From NCBI RefSeq assembly GCF_012911875.1, contig NZ_JAAXKZ010000038.1:1-44370 (forward strand): a stretch of 44,370 nt of DNA, given 5' to 3'. The notes under the pieces were generated by a model. That model ran no database searches and was not told the DNA's origin. It worked only from the letters and a program-made list of their open reading frames with translations. The translations under genes and the position numbers were made by a program. Below are positions 16,834-23,731 of this stretch, one piece after another (position 1 is the stretch's first letter; the number at the start of each line of letters is the position of its first letter). The stretch comes from Pseudonocardia bannensis. GTDB taxonomy: Bacteria > Actinomycetota > Actinomycetes > Mycobacteriales > Pseudonocardiaceae.

Positions 16834-16939
16834 CGGTGACCGGGCCGCCGCAGTTCCAGCAGTTCGGTTCGTGCTCGGGGTCCCGGCCCTCGACCTGGCA
16901 CGGCGTGCAGGTCCAGTACGAGGTGATCTGGTAGCTCAT
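16775..16939 (-). CDS. Small zinc-ribbon protein, 54 residues
   Basis: A short gene found by translating the minus strand. ATG at 16937-16939 with CGGAG about seven bases upstream, TGA at 16775-16777. The product starts MSYQITSYWTCTPCQ, and has a second pair CWNCGGPV; the CxxC-(about 15)-CxxC spacing is that of a rubredoxin-like zinc ribbon. The short basic/beta tail ends in DAA. It overlaps the last 59 bases of the plus-strand membrane protein gene. The four Cys and the RBS make it more believable than the overlapped tail. Function unknown; possibly a regulatory or nucleic-acid-binding ribbon. Confidence 0.7.
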   Translation of the reverse strand: MSYQITSYWTCTPCQVEGRDPEHEPNCWNCGGPVTVTARPVVTEIHVAPYADAA

Positions 16940-17124
16940 CGGTGACTCCGTCTCGGCGGGCAGCTACCGGCAATCCTCGGGGGGAGCGCGGCACCGGTCG
17001 ATGGGGACAACCCGCGAGGTGCCCGGGAGAACCCGACCCGTGCCGGGGCAACGGGCGGAGCAGGATGCGAGTCCGGCGATCGGACCGCCCGGATCGTCTC
17101 GCTGAGCTGCGGCGGCCGGAGTCG

Positions 17125-17667
17125 TCAGGCCGGGGCGGCCTTGCTCGCGTGCCGCCACACCAGGGCGGTGATCGCCATGACGAGGATCAGGCCCGTCAGG
17201 ATCATCAGCTCCATGCCCTGCTGGTCCCACCGGAACTCATGCTCGGACTCGGCGGTCACGACGAGCACGCGTCGGATCGCGGCGACCATGCCCACGACGA
17301 GGAAGGGCTCGGGACTGAGAGCGTCGTGGTGGAGCAGCGCGATGGCAACCGTGTGGAGCAGCTCGGCCACGATGAAGAGCAGCAGTGTCTCGTCCAGTAT
17401 CGCGACCAGGATCGCCGGGGCGTGGGACGGGCCGGCCAGGACGGTCGCGATCTGGCGCACCGTGTCGATGATCAGCACGATCGCCAGCACCGCGAGGAGG
17501 GCGGCGACCACGACGTGGATGGTGTCTTCCGCGATCTCGATGACGCGTCCGACACGGGCCACGAAGCCGCCGGAGTCGGCAGGCACGAGCCCTCCGTCCT
17601 GAGACCGGACCGGCCGGGCCCCCGCGGTCAGGTCATCACCGTCCCGATCGGTCGTCGACACGGACAC
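17125..17667 (-). CDS. PsiE-like membrane protein
   Basis: About 180 residues with four predicted membrane helices (VVVAALLAVLAIVLIIDTV; ETLLLFIVAELLHTVAIALL; PFLVVGMVAAIRRVLVV; MELMILTGLILVMAITALVW). The arrangement and the LLxFxxxELLHT...EPFLVVGMVAAIRR core match the phosphate-starvation-inducible PsiE family, whose molecular role is not established. The start is unclear: GTG 17667 or 17661 would lie just after the upstream DUF2267 stop; a longer frame reaches into that gene. The tail ends near AAPA. Likely cotranscribed with the DUF2267 gene. Confidence 0.8.
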   Translation of the reverse strand: MSVSTTDRDGDDLTAGARPVRSQDGGLVPADSGGFVARVGRVIEIAEDTIHVVVAALLAVLAIVLIIDTVRQIATVLAGPSHAPAILVAILDETLLLFIVAELLHTVAIALLHHDALSPEPFLVVGMVAAIRRVLVVTAESEHEFRWDQQGMELMILTGLILVMAITALVWRHASKAAPA

Positions 17668-17681
17668 CGGCCCCGCGGCGG

Positions 17682-18110
17682 CTACGGCAGGACGGTCACC
17701 ATGTCCTTGGGCAGGCTGGCCCGCACGTCCTCCCACTCGCCCTCGGTGATGTGCCGGCGCAGGGCCTGGATCACCGTGTCGAACAGCTGCTCCACACCGC
17801 CGGGGACCTCATAGGGGAAGTCACTGCGGATCCGTTCCAGGAAGTCGTTACGGTGCATCTTCATCGGCACCTTGCTCGGGTCCCAGTCCTCGAAGTAGAT
17901 GCCGCGCACCAGCAGCGGCAGTTGCGCCGAGAGCTGGGCGGCCTCCTCGACGGTCAACCGGTCACGTAGGGCGTGCAGGACGGCTCGCAGTCCTGCGTAG
18001 GACTGGTTGCGACGCTCCTTCGGCCACCCGTAGGACGCCTCGATCTGCTTGAGGATCCCATTCGTCTTCTGGAGGGTGGTGTCGAAGGTCGGATATCCCG
18101 TGAAGCTCAC
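17682..18110 (-). CDS. DUF2267 protein
   Basis: 142 residues spanning one DUF2267 domain: NQSYAGLRAVLHALRDRLTVEEAAQLSAQLPLLVRGIYFEDW then the repeat half FLERIRSDFPY with DTVIQALRRHITEGEWEDVRASLP. These are small helical proteins often near stress and phosphate genes; the biochemical function is unknown. The start is a GTG at 18108-18110 with AGAAGG nine bases upstream. The PsiE-like gene begins about 14 bases after its stop. Confidence 0.9.
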   Translation of the reverse strand: MSFTGYPTFDTTLQKTNGILKQIEASYGWPKERRNQSYAGLRAVLHALRDRLTVEEAAQLSAQLPLLVRGIYFEDWDPSKVPMKMHRNDFLERIRSDFPYEVPGGVEQLFDTVIQALRRHITEGEWEDVRASLPKDMVTVLP

Positions 18111-18198
18111 CTGTGTACACCTTCTCGTGCATCTGCTTGGACGCGTGCCTCGTGCGGCCCCTACGGTGACCTACGCAACGCCGCTCGGCCTGCCCCTG

Positions 18199-18226
18199 GG
18201 AGGTGGGTATCCGGGCCCGCACCTCC
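18199..18226. terminator. Weak hairpin after alpha/beta hydrolase
   Basis: ggaggtg (18199-18205) and cacctcc (18220-18226) can pair with a 14-base loop in the 197-base gap downstream of the hydrolase. No U-tract. The rest of 18111-18307 shows nothing coding. Confidence 0.3.
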
Positions 18227-18307
18227 ACCCGTCGGGCCGGGTCGGTGCGGCTGGGATCACGGCCGTCGCCCGTCACGGAGGTCGAGCGGAGGTCCGCAGG
18301 TCGTGAC

Positions 18308-19072
18308 CTACCGGTCGAGGAACGGCCGAACCACGGGCAGCAGTTCCGCACGCCGCATCACGTCCATGTGCGTGCAGCCCGGCAGCACCGCCAGACGGGC
18401 GTCCGGGATCAGGTCAAGGATGGCTGCGGCGTGCTCCAGCCGCACGAAGTCGGTGTCGCCGATGACGAGCAGGGTGGGCGTGGTGATCGCCTGAAGCTGC
18501 CCGTCCGGCCAGCCCCGGAAGTCCGCGACCACCGGTTGGGCCTTCTCCAGGAACGCCTCGAAGTGGTCGGGGTCGGGAGCGACCGCGGCGTACGCCTGTT
18601 GCATCTCGGCGAAGTCGGCCTCGGTCGGCAGTCGCGGGGAGTCCTGTCGCGGATCGTGGATCTCGGGGTGGTAGCCGTCGGGACGGAAGTGGGTGGCCGC
18701 CAGCACCAGACGGTCCACCCGCCCGGGGTGCCGCACCGCCAACTCGGTCGCGACCAGCCCGCCGAGGCTGTAGCCGAAGATATCGGCACGTTCGAGGCCG
18801 AGGTGGTCCATCAGCGCCACCACGTCGTCGGCCAGGAAGTCCAGCCGCAACGGTCGGTCGATGTCCTCGGTGTGTCCGTGCCCCTGCAACTCGACACCGA
18901 TTGCCTGGTGCTGCTCGGCGAGGGCGGGCAGCACCAGGCCGAACGTGAGGTCGACGGTGAGCATCCCGCCGTGCAGCAGGATCAGTGGCCGCCGGCTGCC
19001 GTGCACCTCGTAGTACATCCGCAGCCCGTTGACGGTGGCGTATGCCCCCTCGGTACCGGTCGTGGTCACCAT
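18308..19072 (-). CDS. Alpha/beta hydrolase
   Basis: 254 residues with the alpha/beta-hydrolase fold and no secretion signal. Oxyanion motif LHGG near residue 33, nucleophile elbow GYSLGG (Ser near residue 101), acid Asp in VIGDTDFV and catalytic His in PGCTHMDV. The pattern is that of small cytoplasmic esterases or haloperoxidase/dienelactone-like hydrolases; the substrate is not predictable. Starts 366 bases from the stop of the next upstream gene; the gap carries the long perfect hairpin listed separately. Confidence 0.9.
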   Translation of the reverse strand: MVTTTGTEGAYATVNGLRMYYEVHGSRRPLILLHGGMLTVDLTFGLVLPALAEQHQAIGVELQGHGHTEDIDRPLRLDFLADDVVALMDHLGLERADIFGYSLGGLVATELAVRHPGRVDRLVLAATHFRPDGYHPEIHDPRQDSPRLPTEADFAEMQQAYAAVAPDPDHFEAFLEKAQPVVADFRGWPDGQLQAITTPTLLVIGDTDFVRLEHAAAILDLIPDARLAVLPGCTHMDVMRRAELLPVVRPFLDR

Positions 19073-19153
19073 GGGTCGTGCCCTTCGCCGTGGTCGGTGG
19101 TTCCGGAGGGCAGACCCGCTGACCGCGCGAGACTCATCGGTCGGACCGGGATC

Positions 19154-19279
19154 GTGCAGTGCCGCCTCGCGGCTCCGACAGCTCCGATCGAAGCCGTCCT
19201 GTCAGGCGCCGCGTCGCGCAATCAATGCGGCACTGCACCGGACCCGCGCCGCAGCCGCTGCGGCGCGGGTCCGGTGCAG
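19154..19279. repeat. Perfect 22-bp hairpin with competing inverted repeat
   Basis: Arms 19233-19254 and 19258-19279 are perfect complements with a CCG loop (outer ends ctgcaccgg / ccggtgcag). In addition gtgcagtgccgc at 19154-19165 is the exact complement of gcggcactgcac at 19228-19239, which overlaps the left arm, so two structures exclude each other. The hairpin lies about 160 bases after the stop of the gene at 19438-20037 and about 160 bases before the hydrolase start, both on the minus strand. It is probably a terminator; a leader switch is possible. Confidence 0.6.
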
Positions 19280-19437
19280 GCCGTCGACTCCGGCGCGGAC
19301 CGCCACCCGGACCCGGTCCTGGCGCCGGTGAGCACTCCTCGGACCGCGACATCGACGCCGCTGCGCCGCCCGATCGCGGAGAGGTGAGGAGAGATCCGGG
19401 CCGGCGGGTCAGGTGGGCGCGAGAGCCGGCGGTGGGC

Positions 19438-20037
19438 TCAGAACTCGAAGTCTCCGCCGAGATCATCGCCACCGAAGTCCTCGAAACCCGGGTCTGCGGG
19501 TTCGGCCGCCTGCTCGCCCCCGAGCTCCTCGCCGGCGGCGACGTCCTCTGTGGCGTCCTCTGTGGCGTCGAGGTCGTCGCCGAGGAAGGCGTCGGCGATC
19601 GCGCTGCCGATGAACGCTCCGGCCACGCTCGCCAGCAGCGTTCCGGCGATCATGCTGCCCATCCCGGGTCCGCCTCGGCCGCCGCCGAGCGTGCGTTCCA
19701 TCGTTCCGGGCTGCCGCATCTCGGCGCGGGTCGCCATCCGGGCCAGTGACTGCGGGTCGTCCGAGCTGGCTCGCTCCGATGCGGGGACGGCGGTGCTGAG
19801 ATCTGCGAGGACCTGCTGGCGTTGCTGGGGGGTGAGTTTCGCGAACGCCTCGGCGTGAGCCTGCTCGATCGTCTCGGGAGGTGCGGTGCGCAGCATGTAC
19901 TGGTACCGCTCGACGGCGAGCTCGTCGGGAGACTTCTGTCCCGTCGCGGCCCGGCCCGTGGACGCGGCGGCGGGGCCTCCTCGAGGCTGCGCGGGGGCTG
20001 GGGCGAAGCGCTCCCTGAGTTTGTCGAACAGGCCCAT
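19438..20037 (-). CDS. Unknown protein with acidic tail, 199 residues
   Basis: Not a family I can name. It begins MGLFDKLRERFAPAPAQP, has a conserved-looking helical core (DELAVERYQYMLRTAPPETIEQ, then LTPQQRQQVLADLS), a Gly-rich link, one hydrophobic segment (MIAGTLLASVAGAFIGSAIA) that may touch the membrane, and an Asp/Glu/Gly-rich end. The acidic end contains an exact 12-base tandem duplication (19543-19554 and 19555-19566) giving DATEDATED. RBS AAGAAGGA precedes the ATG at 20035-20037. A divergent gap of 459 bases separates it from the membrane protein gene at 20497. Confidence 0.8.
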   Translation of the reverse strand: MGLFDKLRERFAPAPAQPRGGPAAASTGRAATGQKSPDELAVERYQYMLRTAPPETIEQAHAEAFAKLTPQQRQQVLADLSTAVPASERASSDDPQSLARMATRAEMRQPGTMERTLGGGRGGPGMGSMIAGTLLASVAGAFIGSAIADAFLGDDLDATEDATEDVAAGEELGGEQAAEPADPGFEDFGGDDLGGDFEF

Positions 20038-20496
20038 CGGCGGACGTCCTTCTTTCTGGTCGTGGCTGGACTCGAGACACCCGGCGGGCAGCGCGGAGAG
20101 GAGGCAGGGCGGACCCCCAGGGAGGCCGGCTCGGCACGTCTTCGTACCGGGACCTCGGCGGGGTTCCGGGGCGCCGCGCCCCATCTTTCGCAAAACTCGC
20201 AAAAAGGATGTTCGTGGACCTTAACGGACGGTCCGGCGTGCAGGTTCCCGGCGTGCACGCACCGGAACACGGGTGGGTGGACCCCGCGCGCCGCGCCGCC
20301 GGGGTGGCCCCCACCCGTGCCGGATCGGCTACCCCGGGTCCAATCGGCGCGATGGGCTTCGCGCTGCCGGGCCCTGCCCGTCCGTGCCGGGACGGCGCAA
20401 CCTGAGAGCCGACCACGCACAGCAGGAGAGCAGCAGGAGAAGCGCCCGCGGTGCGGCTCGTCGCGGGAGACCCTGCCGGGAAAGAGGGACCGAACC
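20038..20496. promoter_or_regulatory. Divergent intergenic region, no gene seen
   Basis: Separates the gene at 19438-20037 from the rightward gene at 20497. Frames across it look like antisense or chance. A low-GC patch at about 20184-20215 (gcaaaactcgcaaaaagg) stands out and may be part of a promoter; the direct repeat agcaggaga occurs twice near 20420-20440. Confidence 0.4.
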
Positions 20497-21267
20497 GTGG
20501 CCCCAGGTGATCGCGCCGAGAGTCGAGCGGCTGCCCCGCCCGATCCGCCCCGGGACACCCGCCCCGAAGCAGACGACGCCCCGGCCGTGCAGGGCGACAA
20601 CGCCGGGCCCGCCGAGGGGAACGCACCCCGTACGGACCCCGAGTCCGCCGCCCTGTGGCCGGCGGACCTGACCGTGCTGATCGGGATCCTGCTCGGCCTC
20701 GCCCTGCCCGAGGAGGTGACGATCGGCGCGTGGTGGCTGGTGCCCTCCGCGGAGACCCTGCTGCTCCTCGGGCTCGTGGCTTCCTCTCCCCGCCGGCCCT
20801 CGCAGATCGACCGCCGCCGGCGGATCCGGATCGGCCTGGTCGGACTCGTCAGCGGGATCAACGTGGTGGTGCTGCTGCTGCTCGCGGAGCGACTGGTGCA
20901 GCGGGCCGGGCTGGACGGGCGGTCCTTGCTGGTGGGCGCCGGAGCGTTGTGGCTGATCGCCGTCCTGCTGTTCGCCGTGTGGTTCTGGGAACTGGACCGG
21001 GGTGGGGCGGTGGCGCGGGCCTACCAGGAGGAGGACCCCGTCGACTTCCTGTTCCCGCAGATGACCGAGCCGGGCGCGGCCCCGCCCGGTTGGCGGCCCG
21101 AGTTCCTCGACTACCTCTACCTGTCGCTGACGAACGCGGCCTCGTTCGGCCCGGGGGAGACGACTCCGCTGACCCGCCGCGCGAAGGTGCTGATGGGGCT
21201 GCAGGCACTCGCGTCGCTGATGACGATGACCATCGTGCTCGCCTACGCCATCAACAACCTCGGATAG
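20497..21267 (+). CDS. Membrane protein, DUF1345-like
   Basis: 256 residues. The first 57 are Pro/Asp/Ala-rich and probably disordered in the cytoplasm; then helices near LTVLIGILLGLALPEEVTIG, WWLVPSAETLLLLGLVA, VGLVSGINVVVLLLLAERL, ALWLIAVLLFAVWFWELDRGG and a C-terminal ALASLMTMTIVLAYAINNL. The segment DYLYLSLTNAASFGPGETTPLTRR before the last helix is the family signature, reminiscent of DUF1345 proteins and of a channel-like re-entrant loop; ion conduction is speculation. GTG start 20497, with GAGGG about nine bases upstream. Confidence 0.75.
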   Translation: MAPGDRAESRAAAPPDPPRDTRPEADDAPAVQGDNAGPAEGNAPRTDPESAALWPADLTVLIGILLGLALPEEVTIGAWWLVPSAETLLLLGLVASSPRRPSQIDRRRRIRIGLVGLVSGINVVVLLLLAERLVQRAGLDGRSLLVGAGALWLIAVLLFAVWFWELDRGGAVARAYQEEDPVDFLFPQMTEPGAAPPGWRPEFLDYLYLSLTNAASFGPGETTPLTRRAKVLMGLQALASLMTMTIVLAYAINNLG

Positions 21268-21275
21268 GGACACCA

Positions 21276-21309
21276 CCGGCGGGCGCCCGATCAGGTCCGG
21301 GCCCGCCGG
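21276..21309. terminator. Bidirectional terminator
   Basis: ccggcgggc (21276-21284) and gcccgccgg (21301-21309) form a perfect 9-bp stem 8 bases after the membrane protein stop and just before the convergent pseudouridine synthase stop. Confidence 0.65.
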
Positions 21310-21311
21310 CC

Positions 21312-22265
21312 TCACGCAGGCCGCTCGGCCGCGCCGTCGCCTGCCCAGTCCGCGTGCGACGTCCACGCCTGCAACGTGAGCCGGCTGTCGAACCGGCGGG
21401 GCTCGCCGCTGATCGGGTCGGTGAACTCCAGCGCGGCGGCGAGCAGCTGCAGGGGGCGGCTGAAGTCGTCCAGCGGGGTCTCGGTGAGCACCGGGTAGAA
21501 GTCGTCGCCCAGGATCGGCACGCCCAGCCCGCTCATGTGCAGCCGGAGCTGGTGGGTGCGGCCGGTGGTGGGCGTCAGCCGGTACCGGCCGAGGCCGTCA
21601 CGGTGCTCGACGAGCTCGACGTGCGTCTCGCTGTTGGGCGGCCCGGGCACCTCCAGTGCGCAGATGACCCCTCGCTCCTTGACGATCCGGCTGCGGACCG
21701 TGCGCGGCAGCTCGAGCGCCGGATCGTGCGGGGCGACGGCCTCGTAGGTCTTGCGCACCAGCCGGTCGCGGAACATCGTCTGGTACGCCCCACGGCGTTC
21801 GGGCCGGATGACGAACATGATCAGCCCGGCGGTGACGCGGTCCAGCCGGTGGGCAGGGCTGAGCGAGGGCAGGTCGAGGGCCCGGCGCAACCGCACCAGA
21901 GCCGTCTCGACGATGTGCTTGCCGCGGGGGATGGTCGACAGGAAGTGCGGTTTGTCCACGACGAGCAGGTCATCGTCGCGGTGCACGATGTTGATCTCGA
22001 ACGGGACGGGGACCTCGACGGGCAGGTCCCGGTGGAACCACACGAAGGACTCGGGGACGAACGGCGCGTCGGGTGCCACCGGGCCGTCCCGGTCGACGAT
22101 GCGGCCCTCACGCAGCATCTCGTCGATGCGCTGCGGATCGACCCGGGGCAACCGCTCGACCAGGTGGTCCCGCATGGTCGCCCACGACCTTTCGGCCGGT
22201 GTCCGCAGCCGGACGGGGTCGAGGCCGTGCCGCTGAGGCAGGGGGGACCGCAGCTTGCGCCTCAT
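21312..22265 (-). CDS. RluA-family pseudouridine synthase
   Basis: 317 residues. Converts uridine to pseudouridine in rRNA or tRNA. The catalytic motif HRLDRVTAG (RluA signature HRLDxxTSG, active-site Asp) is near residue 142; DDDLLVVDKPHFLSTIPRG and GRTHQLRLHMSGLGVPILGD are the other conserved blocks. The N-terminal 80 residues contain an S4-like stretch (RIDEMLREGRIVDRDG). Which RNA site it modifies cannot be read from the sequence. Convergent with the membrane protein gene; divergent from the aminotransferase gene with a 107-base gap. Confidence 0.93.
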   Translation of the reverse strand: MRRKLRSPLPQRHGLDPVRLRTPAERSWATMRDHLVERLPRVDPQRIDEMLREGRIVDRDGPVAPDAPFVPESFVWFHRDLPVEVPVPFEINIVHRDDDLLVVDKPHFLSTIPRGKHIVETALVRLRRALDLPSLSPAHRLDRVTAGLIMFVIRPERRGAYQTMFRDRLVRKTYEAVAPHDPALELPRTVRSRIVKERGVICALEVPGPPNSETHVELVEHRDGLGRYRLTPTTGRTHQLRLHMSGLGVPILGDDFYPVLTETPLDDFSRPLQLLAAALEFTDPISGEPRRFDSRLTLQAWTSHADWAGDGAAERPA

Positions 22266-22372
22266 ATCGGGCCCCAGCCTAGAAGCCGCGCCGCACCGCT
22301 CGACGACCGGTTGTGTTTCGTCCCTGCCGGGCGGGCCCCGCCCTCGGTACGTTGCCGATCAGGGAGGTCCGA

Positions 22373-23653
22373 ATGATGAGCGAGACCATGCAGGGCGCAG
22401 ATCCCGTAGACACCGCCTTCTGGCACCCGTTCGCGGCGATGGGTGCGGTGCGCCGCGCCGAGTTCGTGCTCACCCGCGGCGACGACGTATGGCTCTTCGA
22501 CGAGGGCGGGTCGCGATACCTGGACGCGACCGCCAGCCTGTGGTGCGTCAACGTCGGGCACGGCCGCCGGGAGATCGCCGACGCGGTCGCCGCGCAGATG
22601 CGGGAGCTGGCCACCTACCAGACCTTCGGGGACATCGCGAACCCGCCGGCTCTGGAGCTGACCCGGCGCCTCGCCGCCCTCGCGCCGGTCCCGGGAGCCA
22701 AGATCTTCCTGGTCAACGGGGGCGGCGACGCGATCGACACCGCTGCGAAACTGGCCAGGGAGTACTTCGTGCGCACCGGGGAGTCCGAGCGGACGGTGCT
22801 GGTCAGCCGCGAGCACTCCTACCACGGCACGCAGGGTTTCGGGACGGCGCTGGCCGGCATGCCCGGCAACCGCATCGCGGCGCCGTTCGTCCCCGACGTC
22901 TCCGTCGTCGCGCACGACGATCCGGCGGCCCTCGAGGCCGAGTTCGAACGGCTGGGGCCCGGCCGGGTGGCGGCGTTCTTCGCCGAGCCGGTGATCGGCG
23001 CGGGGGGCGTGCTCCCGCCCCCGCCGGGCTACCTGGAGCGGGTCCGGGAGATCTGCGACCGCCACGGCGTGCTGTTCGTCGTCGACAGCGTCATCTGTGG
23101 TTTCGGGCGCCTCGGGGACTGGTTCGGCATCGAGCGGTTCGGCGTCGTCCCCGACATGATCGTCTTCGCGAAGGGTGTCACCAGCGGCTACCTGCCGCTC
23201 AGCGGGGTCGTCACGCACGAGCGGGTCGCCGCGCCGTTCTGGGACGATCCGGCCGCCGCTCCGTTCCGGCACGGCGCGACCTACTCGGGCCACCCCGCCG
23301 CCTGCGCGGCCGCGCTCGCCAACCTCGACATCCTCGAGGGCGACGGGCTGCTCAAGCGCGCCGAGGACCTCGAGGGCGAACTGCACGCGGCCCTGCGCAC
23401 GCTCGCCGATCACCCCCTGGTCACCGAGGTCCGCGGCGGCACCGGGGTGCTCGGCGCGCTGGAGCTGGCCCCGGAGCGTCTGGGCGCCGACCCCACCCTG
23501 CCCGCGCGGGTGGCGCGGGCCGCGCGCGAGCGTGGTGCCCTCATCCGCCCGATGACCAGCGCGCTCGGCTTCTCGCCGCCGCTGACCCTGCGCGAGGAGC
23601 ACCTCGACCTGCTGGTCGACGCGGTGCGGGGCGGCCTGTCGGCGGTGCTCTGA
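22373..23653 (+). CDS. Class III PLP aminotransferase (omega-amino acid type)
   Basis: 426 residues, fold type I, the group acting on amino acids such as GABA, beta-alanine or ornithine with pyruvate or 2-oxoglutarate as acceptor. PLP-binding Lys267 is in FAKGVTSGYLPLS; the cofactor Asp is in VVDSVICGFGR, where the family more often has DEVITGFGR (Glu to Ser change). Other marks are FWHPFAAM at the start, VNGGGDAIDTAAKLAR and RHGATYSGHPAACAAAL. RBS GGGAGG six bases before the ATG at 22373. It is 78 bases upstream of the molybdenum hydroxylase gene in the same direction, so a joint catabolic operon is plausible. Confidence 0.9.
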   Translation: MMSETMQGADPVDTAFWHPFAAMGAVRRAEFVLTRGDDVWLFDEGGSRYLDATASLWCVNVGHGRREIADAVAAQMRELATYQTFGDIANPPALELTRRLAALAPVPGAKIFLVNGGGDAIDTAAKLAREYFVRTGESERTVLVSREHSYHGTQGFGTALAGMPGNRIAAPFVPDVSVVAHDDPAALEAEFERLGPGRVAAFFAEPVIGAGGVLPPPPGYLERVREICDRHGVLFVVDSVICGFGRLGDWFGIERFGVVPDMIVFAKGVTSGYLPLSGVVTHERVAAPFWDDPAAAPFRHGATYSGHPAACAAALANLDILEGDGLLKRAEDLEGELHAALRTLADHPLVTEVRGGTGVLGALELAPERLGADPTLPARVARAARERGALIRPMTSALGFSPPLTLREEHLDLLVDAVRGGLSAVL

Positions 23654-23731
23654 GGGGCGGTCCGGTCGGCGCACGATCTTCCCGTGTGGCTCTGATCACG
23701 CTAGCGTCCGGGCGCGGGAGGAGGTTCTGTC

